The position numbers and the translations under genes are program-made. From the NCBI GenBank assembly GCA_963766445.1, contig CAVXZW010000019.1, positions 186,001 through 250,000 of the forward strand: a stretch of DNA of 64,000 nucleotides, written 5' to 3'. A model generated the notes under the pieces. That model was not told where the DNA came from. It saw only the letters and a list, made by a program, of their open reading frames with translations, and searched no databases. Source of the DNA: JAICYJ01 sp963766445. GTDB taxonomy: Bacteria; Actinomycetota; Thermoleophilia; Gaiellales; JAICJC01. Below, piece after piece: positions 46,588 to 55,560 of the stretch; the stretch's first letter is position 1, and each line of letters starts with the position of its first letter.

Positions 46588-48153
46588 CTAGAGCCCGTCG
46601 TGCACCATCCGGCCGATTGTCTCGTACTTGGCGCGGTCGTTGGATTTCAGATACAGCGCGTATCCGACTCCGCCGACGAACACCAACACGTCGACTATCA
46701 CCAGGTACCAGGCGTAGGTGTAGCCGGCGCCGAGGAAGTCGATCTTGTCGATCGCGACCGCCAGCACCGCCAGCTGACCGACCACCGAGATGATTGGTGC
46801 GATCGTGTGGTTCCACATCCGGTGCTCACCCGGGTGATGGGTGCGGAAGTAGTTCCAGATCGCCACCGAGACCAGCGCCTGGATGAACAGGATCAACACC
46901 ACGCCCATGAATGCGGCCAGGCCGTAGAGCTGCACGTAGGCCTGCGACGTCGCGGCGTCCGAGCCGGAAGCCGTCGTGGTGAAGAAGTAGAAGGCCAGCA
47001 CGATCAGGGCAGCGATCACGGACTGCGTGATCGAGGCGATGTGCGGGCTGCGGTATCTCGCGTGCGTCCGGCCCAGCGCCGACGGCAGCACCTTCTCGCG
47101 TCCCAGCGAGTAGAGGTAGCGCGCCGTGGTGTTGTGGAAGGCCATGCCGCACGCGAACGAGCCGGTGATGATCAGGTAGCTCATCACGTCGCTCAGGAAC
47201 TGGTTGCCGAACTCCTTGGCCGGTGCGAGATAGAAGCTCGCCGGGTCGGTGACGGCCACCAGTGCCGCGTCGTGGGTGGTGAAGTACGACGAGAGCGCCG
47301 CCCACGAGGTGATGGTGTAGAAGATGCCCAGTCCGATCACCGAGACGTACATCGCCCTCGGCACGATCTTCTTGGGGTTGCGCGACTCCTCGCCGTAGTT
47401 CGGAGCCATCTCGAATCCGACCCACGACCAGAAGGCGAAAAACACGCCCACTGCCCATGCACCGGCCGCCACGGCGTGGTCGCCGCTGCCGGAGGCGGGC
47501 AGGTTCTTGAAGGCGTTGATCGGGTTGATGGCCGCCGCCTGGATGTTGTTGCCGCCCTGGCCGAACACGACCAGGTCGAAGATCAGCAGTGCGACCACCT
47601 CGCTGATCAGTGCCAGGCCCAGCACGCGTGCCGAGATGTGCACGTCGAAGTAGGCCAGGATCGAGATCAGCACGACCATGAATAGCGCGACGACCACCCA
47701 TGAGGGGTGGTAGCCGTACTGGGCGAGCTTGAGGGTGCCGAAGTATGCGAAGCCTCCGCACAGCGAGGCCTCGAACACCGAGTAGGCAACCACCATTGCG
47801 AGACCACTGGCCATGCCCAACTCGCGGCCGAGCCCGTGGCTGATGAAGCTGTAAAAACCGCCCGCTGCTGTGACCTTGCGGGCCATGGACACGTATCCCA
47901 CCGAGAAGATGGCGAGGATCACCGTCGCGAACGCAAAGCCGGCGGGTGTGCCGATGCCGTTGCCGTATCCGACGGACAGCGGCGTGTTGAAGAGCATTGC
48001 GGAGATCGGCGCCGCGCCGGTCACCGTGAGGAAGAGAACGCCGGCGAGACCAACGGCGCCGCCGTGCAGCTTCTGGACATCGTCGCGTTCGGAGACGTCG
48101 ACGCTGTCGATCGGGATCATCCCCTGATGGCCAGGGGGTTCCATGCCTTCCAC
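46588..48153 (-). CDS. APC-superfamily amino-acid/amine permease
   Basis: 521 residues with about 12-14 helices, e.g. GVLFLTVTGAAPISAMLFNT, GGFYSFISHGLGRELGMASG and AWAVGVFFAFWSWVGFEMAP. Typical of the ethanolamine/amino-acid permease branch of APC, importing amines or amino acids with protons. RMM-type BMC loci usually carry such a permease. Here it lies on the same strand as the shell genes but is separated from them by a RAYT element. Confidence 0.88.
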   Translation of the reverse strand: MEGMEPPGHQGMIPIDSVDVSERDDVQKLHGGAVGLAGVLFLTVTGAAPISAMLFNTPLSVGYGNGIGTPAGFAFATVILAIFSVGYVSMARKVTAAGGFYSFISHGLGRELGMASGLAMVVAYSVFEASLCGGFAYFGTLKLAQYGYHPSWVVVALFMVVLISILAYFDVHISARVLGLALISEVVALLIFDLVVFGQGGNNIQAAAINPINAFKNLPASGSGDHAVAAGAWAVGVFFAFWSWVGFEMAPNYGEESRNPKKIVPRAMYVSVIGLGIFYTITSWAALSSYFTTHDAALVAVTDPASFYLAPAKEFGNQFLSDVMSYLIITGSFACGMAFHNTTARYLYSLGREKVLPSALGRTHARYRSPHIASITQSVIAALIVLAFYFFTTTASGSDAATSQAYVQLYGLAAFMGVVLILFIQALVSVAIWNYFRTHHPGEHRMWNHTIAPIISVVGQLAVLAVAIDKIDFLGAGYTYAWYLVIVDVLVFVGGVGYALYLKSNDRAKYETIGRMVHDGL

Positions 48154-48197
48154 TTGTCCCTCCTTAGAGCATTGACCGGAATGGGCATCTGCCCGGG

Positions 48198-48662
48198 CTA
48201 GCTGACGGCCGCCACCTCCTTGGTCTCGCCTCCGTCACGCGTCTCGCCGGCGGCGAGCGTCGCGACCAGAATGCGCTCGACGAGCTCCCGCCACTCGTCC
48301 TGGCGGACTTCGACGCGATCGGGCAGCAGCCGGCGCCGCTTGACGTCGGCGTAGTGGTCCTTGGCCAGCACGTCGAAGGCACCGATCGTGCGGATCACGA
48401 TCCCGTAGTCGCCTGCGCCGACGAAGCTGCCGATCCAGTCGCCCGGCCTGCCCTCGTCCGCGAACACGCCCTCCTCGACGCCCTGCCAGTACGCGTGCTG
48501 GAACAGGCAGCCGGCGACGCCGCGGTCCGTCCAGCATCCGGCGGTGACGGCCCGGTCCCCCCGGCCGATGCCGCGCAGCGCGAGTTGAAGCAGTTCGCGG
48601 CCACGATCACTCTCGGCCAGGACGGCCAGATCGTCACGCACCCTTTGCTCTTGCGGGTTCAT
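48198..48662 (-). CDS. Unknown protein in front of the permease
   Basis: 154 residues from ATG 48662. Contains AGCWTDRGVAGCLFQHAYWQ and WIGSFVGAGDYGIVIRTIGA; aromatic-rich middle, charged ends, no signal or membrane helix. No family recognised. On the same strand 44 bases upstream of the permease, so probably cotranscribed. Confidence 0.6.
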   Translation of the reverse strand: MNPQEQRVRDDLAVLAESDRGRELLQLALRGIGRGDRAVTAGCWTDRGVAGCLFQHAYWQGVEEGVFADEGRPGDWIGSFVGAGDYGIVIRTIGAFDVLAKDHYADVKRRRLLPDRVEVRQDEWRELVERILVATLAAGETRDGGETKEVAAVS

Positions 48663-48834
48663 GCTTTGACCTCCGCTCTTCGGATCTGGCCACGATAATG
48701 CCAGCTTGAACGCTTAGATACAAGGGTCTGGCAGCATCCCGCACGCGATGTGCCGCCAGCACTGTCAACACGCGGCACGCCGTGCAACTCGGCCGATGAC
48801 GGCAGCTCAGAGCCGGCGGGAAGCGCTGGCCGCC

Positions 48835-48867
48835 GGGTGGAACGGAGGTGCCGGGCACCGTCGTTAC
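48835..48867 (+). repeat. Left inverted repeat of the RAYT element
   Basis: 33 bases exactly complementary to 49672-49704. It contains a palindromic hairpin, GGTGCCGGGCACC, resembling a REP-type recognition structure. It ends 16 bases beyond the transposase 3' end. Confidence 0.9.
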
Positions 48868-48883
48868 GCCCGTTGCGTATCCG

Positions 48884-49606
48884 TTACGCGCACGCGACAA
48901 CCTGACGCCAGGCCGTGGTCTTACTGACTCCAAGGTGGGTCGCGATCTCGGCGAGCGAATATCCGTTCGATCGAGCTGCTCGCAAGGTGTCCCGGGTCAC
49001 AGGCTGTCCAGGGCGCAAGAGCGAGATCAACGGCTCCCTTTGCGGCGGGCGAATCTCGTGTCGGCCCTCTTCGATCCAATCCCGGAGCAACGTGCGGGCG
49101 AGGTTGCGGTCGGATGAGAAACGGTCAAGCGTCGGTCGTACGCTCAGGAAAGGCTCCCGAGGACCGGAACCGAGGGTCGCGCGGCAGCTCGACCAGGGCC
49201 AGTCCTCGGGGCGCTTGCACAGACCCGCTCTCACCGGGTTTAGCGGGATGTAGCGGATTACCTCCAGCAGATGCTCGTCGGTCTGGATGATGCCGTCGGC
49301 GTAGCGCCGCTGAAACAGGTGGCCAACTCGCTCGTACTTCTCGTTGAAGCGATGGGCGTAGGTGCTGTTCAGCCACTGCATGCCGGCTGCGATGTTCGGC
49401 TCCGGAGTCTCGGTCAGCAGGTGGTAGTGGTTGGACATCAGGCAGTACGCATGCACCTTCCATCCATACCTCCGCTTCGCGTGTCCGATGACGTTCAGAA
49501 GCGTCGTTCGATCCTCGTCGGAGTTGAAGATCTCGGCGCGGTTATTCCCGCGCATTGTGACGTGGTAAAGGCCGCCGGCGACCTGTGGTCTGAGCTTTCG
49601 AGGCAC
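48884..49606 (-). CDS. REP-associated tyrosine transposase (RAYT, Y1_Tnp)
   Basis: 240 residues. LYHVTMRGNNRAEIFNSDED, HxH metal motif in MSNHYHLLTETPEPN and the catalytic Tyr region VGHLFQRRYADGI; EVIRYIPLNPVRAGLCKRPE is a RAYT hallmark. The C-terminal NGYSLAEIATHLGVSKTTAW is a helix-turn-helix. Single-strand DNA endonuclease of the HUH class. Intact. Confidence 0.93.
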   Translation of the reverse strand: MPRKLRPQVAGGLYHVTMRGNNRAEIFNSDEDRTTLLNVIGHAKRRYGWKVHAYCLMSNHYHLLTETPEPNIAAGMQWLNSTYAHRFNEKYERVGHLFQRRYADGIIQTDEHLLEVIRYIPLNPVRAGLCKRPEDWPWSSCRATLGSGPREPFLSVRPTLDRFSSDRNLARTLLRDWIEEGRHEIRPPQREPLISLLRPGQPVTRDTLRAARSNGYSLAEIATHLGVSKTTAWRQVVACA

Positions 49607-49671
49607 GTCTCGACGCTACCGGCGTGGGTCGGTCCTGTCTGTCACAAACACGTCGCAGATCGGTGTCGGCT

Positions 49672-49704
49672 GTAACGACGGTGCCCGGCACCTCCGTTCC
49701 ACCC
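49672..49704 (-). repeat. Right inverted repeat of the RAYT element
   Basis: Exact reverse complement of 48835-48867, with the hairpin GGTGCCCGGCACC. It ends 22 bases from the BMC-T stop, 66 bases before the transposase start. Confidence 0.9.
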
Positions 49705-49726
49705 CTGGGGCGAGGCCGAGTTTCCG

Positions 49727-50332
49727 CTACGCCCCCTCCTGCAGCGCTTCCAGCGCTGCCTGGTAGCCCTCCACGGCCTCTGCGTCGCGCGCGCTCATGA
49801 TCAGCCGGCCGGTCGCGCCGAGCAGCGCCGCGTAGATCAGCTTCACCGGCGCTCGTTTCTCGGCACGGTTGGCCGCCGTCGCGATGTATGCCGCCGGTGT
49901 TGCCTCGATCAGAAACATCGTCTCGTCCTGCAGCAGCAGGTTCGCCCCGCCCATCCTGTTGATCAGCTGCGCCTGGTTCGGATGCACCCGTGTCACCAGC
50001 TCCGACGCGACCACCTCCGGCCGCCTCGCGTCCGCCGCCGTCAGCTTCAGCCGCTCGAGCACCGCCCGCGCCGCCTCGCGCACGGCAATCGGGTCGCGCC
50101 CATGCAGCTCCAGCGTCCCGTACTGCCGCTCCACCACCTGCAGCCCCGACCGCACGTCCGCGTTCTTCACCGCCGCGTTCACCAGCGAGAACACCTCGTT
50201 CGCCGGCGCCACCTCCACGTACAGCTGCGCGAACCCCGCCGCCGGCGGATCGCCCTGGCAGGTCTGCGCCACGTACGCCGCCCACTGCGGCTGCATGGCG
50301 TCGATCTCGACGAAGGCGCGGAGGTCGGCCAC
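49727..50332 (-). CDS. BMC-T tandem-domain microcompartment shell protein
   Basis: 201 residues from GTG 50332. Two BMC-like repeats: LYVEVAPANEVFSLVNAAVK with VRSGLQVVERQYGTLELHG, then ETMFLIEATPAAYIATAANR with VKLIYAALLGATGRLIMSAR. Trimeric pseudohexamers of this kind tile BMC facets and can hold larger gated pores. Pattern resembles the Rhodococcus-Mycobacterium (RMM) BMC-T. The start is 2 bases after the BMC-P stop. Confidence 0.82.
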   Translation of the reverse strand: MADLRAFVEIDAMQPQWAAYVAQTCQGDPPAAGFAQLYVEVAPANEVFSLVNAAVKNADVRSGLQVVERQYGTLELHGRDPIAVREAARAVLERLKLTAADARRPEVVASELVTRVHPNQAQLINRMGGANLLLQDETMFLIEATPAAYIATAANRAEKRAPVKLIYAALLGATGRLIMSARDAEAVEGYQAALEALQEGA

Positions 50333-50334
50333 CT

Positions 50335-50580
50335 CTACCGGGACGGATCCACGATCGCGACCACCGCCGCGTCGGTCGGAACGCCGCGCGTCTGCTCGGT
50401 CTCCCGCGCCGCCCCGCCCATCGCGACCAGCACCATGTCGCCCTCTCCGGCGCCCACCAGATCCACCGCCACAAGCTCCCCGCCGCCCCCCACCGGCGTC
50501 ACCGTCAGCAGGCTGAACCCCGTCAGCCCGGCCGCCTTCTGCGTCGCCACCGTGCTTCCCGTGACATGGCATCGCTGCAT
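50335..50580 (-). CDS. BMC-P pentameric vertex protein (EutN/CcmL family)
   Basis: 81 residues. HVTGSTVATQKAAGLTGFSL, ELVAVDLVGAGEGDMVLVAM and DAAVVAIVDPS follow the EutN/CcmL pattern throughout. Pentamers cap the vertices of the polyhedral shell. Nine bases separate it from the upstream unknown gene. Confidence 0.93.
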   Translation of the reverse strand: MQRCHVTGSTVATQKAAGLTGFSLLTVTPVGGGGELVAVDLVGAGEGDMVLVAMGGAARETEQTRGVPTDAAVVAIVDPSR

Positions 50581-50589
50581 CTCGTCCTC

Positions 50590-51066
50590 CTAGCTTTGCG
50601 GCCGCAGTCGCACGGCGCCGTCGAGGTCGTTCCAGGGAATGATCGCGTCCACCGCCGCCTGTATCCGGTTCAGCGCCATCAGCAGGTGCTCGATCACCAC
50701 CGCATACTCATGCGACGTGTCCGGCCGCCACTCGGCCAGGATCGACGCCGCCCGCCGCAGCAGCTGCACCGTCTCGGGCATCTCCCACTTCGCCGTGCGC
50801 GCCGCAGTCCGCTCCAGCAGCATCGCCGTCACCGAGCACAGCTCCGGCAGCCGCAGGTCGCCGTCCAGTGCAGCCTGCCGCACCACCTGCAGCTGCTCCC
50901 CGGCCCAGAACAGGTCGAAGTTGCAGTACAGCACGCACGGCAGATTGCCCATCGGCGGCAGCGTGAACTGCCGCAGCGCCGCCACGTCCGGCGGCTCGCC
51001 GATCCAGCGGTCGACCGTGAACTCGCGCAGCTCCTCCACCAGCATCGCCGCCGACACGTACGCCAT
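50590..51066 (-). CDS. Unknown protein encoded among BMC shell genes
   Basis: 158 residues, ATGA-coupled to the DUF3830-like gene. Soluble, probably helical, with CVLYCNFDLFWAGEQLQVVR and YAVVIEHLLMALNRIQAAVD. No BMC domain or known enzyme motif. Location between shell genes makes a lumen, assembly or enzyme-subunit role plausible. Confidence 0.65.
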   Translation of the reverse strand: MAYVSAAMLVEELREFTVDRWIGEPPDVAALRQFTLPPMGNLPCVLYCNFDLFWAGEQLQVVRQAALDGDLRLPELCSVTAMLLERTAARTAKWEMPETVQLLRRAASILAEWRPDTSHEYAVVIEHLLMALNRIQAAVDAIIPWNDLDGAVRLRPQS

Positions 51067-51446
51067 CAGGCCAGCTCCATCCGCACCGGCAGCGATCCCG
51101 ACTCGAGGATCTTGCGCCCGCACCGCGCCAGCCCTTCCAGGTTGCTCCGCACCCGTGCCACGTAGCTGACCTCGCCGAACGGCTGCGTCTCGCCGTAGAA
51201 CAGGCACAGCGTCTGCCGGCCCGGGTAGTAGCCGATGTCTCCCGCGACAACGTCGGTCTTGCCGTTCTCCTGCTCTGCGAAGAACGGCACCATGACGATC
51301 GTCTCCTCGCCCGCGAACTTGGCGTGCACCATCGTCGACTCGAACGGCAGGATGGAGCGGATGTAGCCGCACACGCGCGGCGCGTCGTCCACCAGCAGCT
51401 CGGCCTCGATCACCTCGCCGTCGCAGAGGATGCGGATCGCCGGCAT
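51066..51446 (-). CDS. DUF3830-like (cyclophilin-fold-like) protein in the BMC operon
   Basis: 126 residues. RILCDGEVIEAELLVDDAPR, SILPFESTMVHAKFAGEETI and GDIGYYPGRQTLCLFYGET follow the DUF3830 pattern, a small beta-barrel related in fold to cyclophilin-like proteins. Function unknown. Two bases downstream of the BMC-H stop. Confidence 0.65.
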   Translation of the reverse strand: MPAIRILCDGEVIEAELLVDDAPRVCGYIRSILPFESTMVHAKFAGEETIVMVPFFAEQENGKTDVVAGDIGYYPGRQTLCLFYGETQPFGEVSYVARVRSNLEGLARCGRKILESGSLPVRMELA

Positions 51447-51448
51447 CC

Positions 51449-51745
51449 TCAGCGCTTCGCCGCGGCCGGTGCCACCGCCGCCGGCAGCACCTTCATCACG
51501 TCCTCGTGCGGCCGTGGGATCAGGTGTGCCGAGACCAGCTCGCCGGTCTTCTTGGCCGCCGTCGCGCCAGCGTCTATCGCTGCCTTAACTGCGCCCACGT
51601 CGCCACGTACGGCAACGGTCACGTAGCCGCCGCCGATCGACTCGCGGCCCAGGATCTCGACGCTGGCCGCCTTCACCATCGCGTCCGCCGCTTCGATCGC
51701 GGCCACCAGCCCGCGCGTCTCGATCAGCCCCAGTGCTCCATCCAT
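51449..51745 (-). CDS. BMC-H hexameric shell protein (PduA/CcmK type)
   Basis: 98 residues. ALGLIETRGLVAAIEAADAM, the pore segment ESIGGGYVTVAVRGDVGAVK and VSAHLIPRPHEDVMKVLP are canonical. The pore loop is GGG where PduA has GSG. Hexamers form the shell facets, and the small uncharged pore suits a small polar substrate. Confidence 0.96.
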   Translation of the reverse strand: MDGALGLIETRGLVAAIEAADAMVKAASVEILGRESIGGGYVTVAVRGDVGAVKAAIDAGATAAKKTGELVSAHLIPRPHEDVMKVLPAAVAPAAAKR

Positions 51746-51759
51746 GTCTGCGTCCTCCT

Positions 51760-53560
51760 TTAGGACCCGTACCAGTCGAGGGTGTCAGTTCCGATGTTGA
51801 GGTGAACGTTCTTGGTCTCCAGGTACTCGCTCAGCGACTCCAGCCCCAGGTCGTAGCCGGTGCCGCTCTCCTTGTATCCGCCGAACGGCGCCTCCGACGG
51901 GTAGACCCCGTACTGGTTGACCCAGATCGACCCGGCCTCCAGCCTATGCGCCACGCGGTGCGCCCGCCCGACGTCGCTCGTCCAGATCCCGGCCGCGAGC
52001 CCGTAGCGCACGTCGTTCGCGATCCGCACCGCCTCGTCCTCGCCGTCGAACGGCACGATCACGACCACCGGCCCGAAGATCTCCTCCTGCGCGATCCGCA
52101 TCGTCGTTGCTGACGCCGGCGAAGATCGTCGGCTCGATGAAGTTGCCGCCGGCCAGCTCCGGATCCGACGGCCGCACGCCGCCGGCCACCACCGTCGCGC
52201 CCTCGGCCTTCCCGATCTCGACGTACTCGTACACGCGCTGGCACTGCCGCTCGTTGATCAGCGCCCCCAGCTGCGTCGACCAGCGGTGCGGCATCCCCAC
52301 CCGGATCCCGGCCGCCTTGTCGGCGAACCGCCGCACGAACTCGTCGTAGACCGGCCGCTCCACCAGCACCCGCGACCCGGCCGAGCAGACCTCGCCCTGC
52401 GCCAGGTAGATGCCGAACACCGAGCCGATCACTGCCCGCTCCAGGTCGGCGTCAGCGAACACGATCGACGGCGATTTCCCGCCCAGCTCCAGCGACACCC
52501 GCTTGATCGTGCCGGCCCCTGCCCGCATCACCGTGCGCCCGGTCACGGTCGACCCGGTGAAGGCGATCTTGTCGACGCCCGGGTGCTCCGCCAGCGCCGC
52601 ACCGGCGGTCTCGCCCAGCCCCGGCACCACGTTCAGCACTCCCGGCGGCAGCCCCGCCTCCAGCGCGATCCGTCCCAGCTCCAGGCACGTCAGCGGCGCC
52701 AGCTCGGGTGCCTTCAGCACCACCGTGTTGCCGGCCGCCAGCGCCGCCGAGCCCTTGCGGCAGGCGATGTGCAGCGGGAAGTTCCAGGGGATGATCATGC
52801 CGACGACGCCCATCGGCTCCTTGCGCACGTAGTCGAGCGAGCTGGTCGGCATCGCCAGCACCCGCCCGTCGATCACGCGCACCAGCCCCTGGTAGAAGCG
52901 CCACGGGTCCCAGCAGGCCGGCAGGTCGACCAGCGCCGCCTCCCGGATCGGCTTGCCCACGTCGTGCGACTCGATCCGCGCCAGCCGGTCGCGGTCGGCC
53001 TCGATCAGCTCTGCTATGCGAAGCAGGATCCGCGACCGCTTCTCGGGCGCCATGTCACGCCAGGCCGGCAGCGCCTCGCGCGCGGCACGCACCGCCCGGT
53101 CGATGTCCTCGGGCGCGGCCGCCGCCACGTCCACGATCGTGCGGTTGGTGGCCGGGTCGATCGTTGGCACGGTCTGGCCGCCGGCGGCGTCGCTCCACTC
53201 GCCGTTGATCAGCAGCTTCGTCTGCAGCGACCCGATGTCCGGCAGACCCTCGACCGGCTCGCCGGCCGGCGCCGAGGGCCGCGAGCCGCCCTGCGCTCGC
53301 CGCCCGGCCGCCGCCTGTTCGCGCACGAGCCCCGCCAGCGCCGGCGCCGGCAGCCCGCCCGGCGTCACCGGCAGCGCCGCCACCACGTCGCCCGCGGGCT
53401 GCGCCTGGGACGTCGCGCCGCCCTCGACCAGCCGCACGCCGTGCATCCGGGCCGCGTCAAGCGCCGCGTCGGTCAGCGTCGTGTGCTCGCGCACCATCAG
53501 CTCCCGCTCTCCCTGCTCGGCCAACGCGCGGATGTCGTCGGCGGTGACGAACTCCTTCAC
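51760..53560 (-). CDS. Non-acylating-type aldehyde dehydrogenase with BMC-targeting-like N-terminal extension (one frameshift)
   Basis: About 600 residues against ~490 for a plain ALDH. Residues 1-45 (FVTADDIRALAEQGEREL, TDAALDAARMHGVRLVEG) resemble the short module at the start of some EutQ/BMC-associated proteins. A Gly/Pro/Ala linker contains a possible amphipathic helix (PAPALAGLVREQAAAGR, ~71-87). The ALDH domain starts near 113: GVVGMIIPWNFPLHIACRKG, SLELGGKSPSIVFADADL, catalytic GEVCSAGSR. An extra base near 52105 shifts the frame before MRIAQEEIFGPVVV. It looks like the betaine-aldehyde (hydrolytic, NAD) group, not PduP. Confidence 0.88.
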
Positions 53561-54853
53561 CGCTGGATCCGCCCCACCAGAGGCACCCCGGTGATCGCCT
53601 CGCACTCGAGCGTCAGCGAGCGCAGATCCTCGGGCTCCAGGTTGTGCACGTCCGATTTTCCGCAGGCCCGCGCCAGCATCTGGATCTCCATGGTCATCGC
53701 GTTCAGGAAGTTCACCACACGCTCCGTGGCCGAGTCTACGTCCAGCCGCGCCATCAGTTCCGGGTCCTGTGTGGTGACCCCGACAGGGCAGAGGCCGGTG
53801 TGGCACTCCCGGCAGGTGCCCGGCGTCACGCCCAGCTTGGCGTAGTCCTCCTCGTAGAGCGGGGCATTGCAGTTGAGCGCGACCATCGCGGCGGTGGCGA
53901 TGTAGACGGCGTCGGCGCCCAGCGCCAGCGCCTTGGCGGCATCGACGCCGTTGCGGATGCCGCCGGCGATCACGATCTGCACGTCGCCGTAGGCGCCGAT
54001 GTCGATCAGCGCCTCGCGCGCCTCGACCACCGCCGCCAGCGTGGGCACGCCGGTGTGGTCGAACAGCAGCAGCGGCGAGGCCGCCGACGCGCCCTCGAGG
54101 CCGTCGATCACGACCACGTCGGCGCCGGCCTTGACCGCCAGCCGGACGTCGTCGAACACCCGGCAGGCGCCCAGCTTGACCCAGATCGGCACCCTGTGGC
54201 GGGTGGTCTCGCGCAGCTCCTCGATCTTCAGGCGCAGGTCGTCGGCGCCCAGGAAGTCGGGGTGCCGCACCGGCGAGCGCTGGTCGACGCCGGGCGGCAG
54301 GTCGCGCATGCCGGCCACCTCGTCGGACACCTTGAAGCCAAGCAGCACGCCGCCGGTGCCGGGCTTGGCGCCCTGGCCGACGACGATCTCGACCGCATCC
54401 GCCTCGGCCATGTGGTGCGGGTTGTTGCCGTAGTGGCTGGGCGTCACCTGGTACACGAGCGTCTTCGACGCCGCCCGCTCGCGCGGGTGCATGCCGCCGT
54501 CGCCGGTGGTGGTGGAGATGCCGACCTGCGACGCCGCCCGGCCGAGCGCCTCCTTCGCGTTCGCCGACAGCGCGCCGAAGCTCATGCCCGAGATCGCGAT
54601 CGGCGTCTCCAGCACGACCGGGTTCGCGGCCCTGCGTTCCCAGCACGGTGCGCGTCTGGCAGCGCTCACGGTAGCCCTCCAAAGGCACCCGCGAAAGCGT
54701 GCACGGGATGAAGGTGAGGTCGTCGAAGTTGGGCACCCGGCGGGTGGTCGAGAAGGCGCCTATCACGTAGCGCCCGAGCTCGGCCTTCTGGCGGATGTCC
54801 GCCAGCGTCTCCTGCGACCAGACGTGGCTGGGGCGGGGTGGATGCTCGATCAC
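53557..54853 (-). CDS. glxD: Glutamate-synthase FMN domain protein (GlxD/MgsC-like; one frameshift)
   Basis: About 430 residues. AISGMSFGALSANAKEALGR, ISTTTGDGGMHPRER, VEIVVGQGAKPGTGGVLLG, VVIDGLEGASAASPLLLFDH, IAGGIRNGVDAAKALALGAD and the Fe-S cysteines CRECHTGLCPVG are those of glutamate synthase domain 2 with FMN and an Fe-S cluster. Reading starts at GTG 54853 and shifts near 54640. The stand-alone form occurs as MgsC of N-methylglutamate synthase and in archaeal-type split glutamate synthase. GTGA-coupled on both sides. Confidence 0.9.
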
Positions 54854-55560
54854 AGCGCGTCCCTCCAGATCGAGAACTCCTTCTTGTCGTAGCGCCACAG
54901 CTTCCCGGCCGAGCGCACCTTCTGCCACTCGCCGGCAGGCGCCAGGCCGTGGCCGTCGCACAGCTCGGCCAGCCAGGCCAGCTCCTCGGCGGACGGTGGC
55001 TCGCAGACCGTGTCCGAGCCCAGCTCGGCGATGCGGCCGCCGCAGAACAGCTCCCCCTCGTACATCGAGTCGCCGAACCCGGGCCCGGCGTCTCCGCACA
55101 CCACCAGCCGCGTGCGCTGATTCATGAACCCGGACATGTAGCCGGTGGAGCCGCCGATCACCAGCGTGCCGCCCTTGCCGGCGATCGCCGACCGGGCGCC
55201 CGCGTCGCCCTTGACGACCACCAGCCCGCCGCGCATCGAGGCGCCGGTCGAGCTGCCGCTGTTTCCGCCCACGACGATGCTCCCGTCCATCATGTCGGCG
55301 CCCAGCGACCAGCCTGCGTTGCCGTTAATGGCAACATCCAGCCCATCGGAGAGGCCGCCGCAGAAGTAGCCGACGTCCCCGCGGAACCGGACGACCGCGC
55401 CGGGATGATCGAGGAATCCCACCGCCAGGCTGTGCCGCGAGCCCGGGTGCAGCACGTCCACGGTTCCGATTCCGCCGTCCAGCAGCTCCCGCAGGCGGTC
55501 GTTGATCTCGCGCGTGCTGAGGCCGTGCGCGTCCAGCGTGGCCGACGCTAGCGTGTCCAT
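54850..55560 (-). CDS. glxC: GXGXG-domain protein (GlxC/MgsB-like)
   Basis: 236 residues of right-handed beta-helix repeats: RFRGDVGYFCGGLSDGLDVA, MMDGSIVVGGNSGSSTGASM, GGTLVIGGSTGYMSGFMNQR. This is glutamate synthase domain 3 as a separate chain, which shapes the ammonia or amine tunnel between the amidotransferase and FMN subunits. Short helical tail. Overlaps GlxB. Confidence 0.9.
   Translation of the reverse strand: MDTLASATLDAHGLSTREINDRLRELLDGGIGTVDVLHPGSRHSLAVGFLDHPGAVVRFRGDVGYFCGGLSDGLDVAINGNAGWSLGADMMDGSIVVGGNSGSSTGASMRGGLVVVKGDAGARSAIAGKGGTLVIGGSTGYMSGFMNQRTRLVVCGDAGPGFGDSMYEGELFCGGRIAELGSDTVCEPPSAEELAWLAELCDGHGLAPAGEWQKVRSAGKLWRYDKKEFSIWRDAL

Larger units (their letters stand above)
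48835..49704 (-). mobile_element. RAYT/REP-like transposon, 870 bp
   Basis: A single Y1-type transposase gene bounded by perfect 33-bp inverted repeats with internal hairpins. It sits between the BMC-T stop (49727) and the permease operon, all minus strand. RAYTs act on palindromic REP sequences; here the flanking palindromes seem to be its cognate sites. I cannot see a target-site duplication. Confidence 0.8.

Noticed and set aside
48763..48768. TTGACA on the minus strand as a promoter for the 48198-48662 gene
   Set aside because: No acceptable -10 box lies 16-19 bases downstream, and the site is ~100 bases from the start.
48835..49704. Classification as an IS200/IS605 insertion sequence
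   Set aside because: The transposase has the RAYT signature and a C-terminal helix-turn-helix, and the ends are true inverted repeats with hairpins. IS200/IS605 elements lack terminal inverted repeats.
49727..53560. Calling the locus a standard Pdu/Eut microcompartment
   Set aside because: No diol dehydratase, ethanolamine ammonia-lyase, glycyl-radical enzyme, PduL or acylating ALDH is visible.
51944..55099. 1051-residue minus-strand open frame that looks like a giant fusion
   Set aside because: It runs through the ALDH frame, a shadow of GlxD, then the real N-terminus of GlxD and a GlxC shadow. The GTGA junction at 53557-53560 and the domain content show separate genes.
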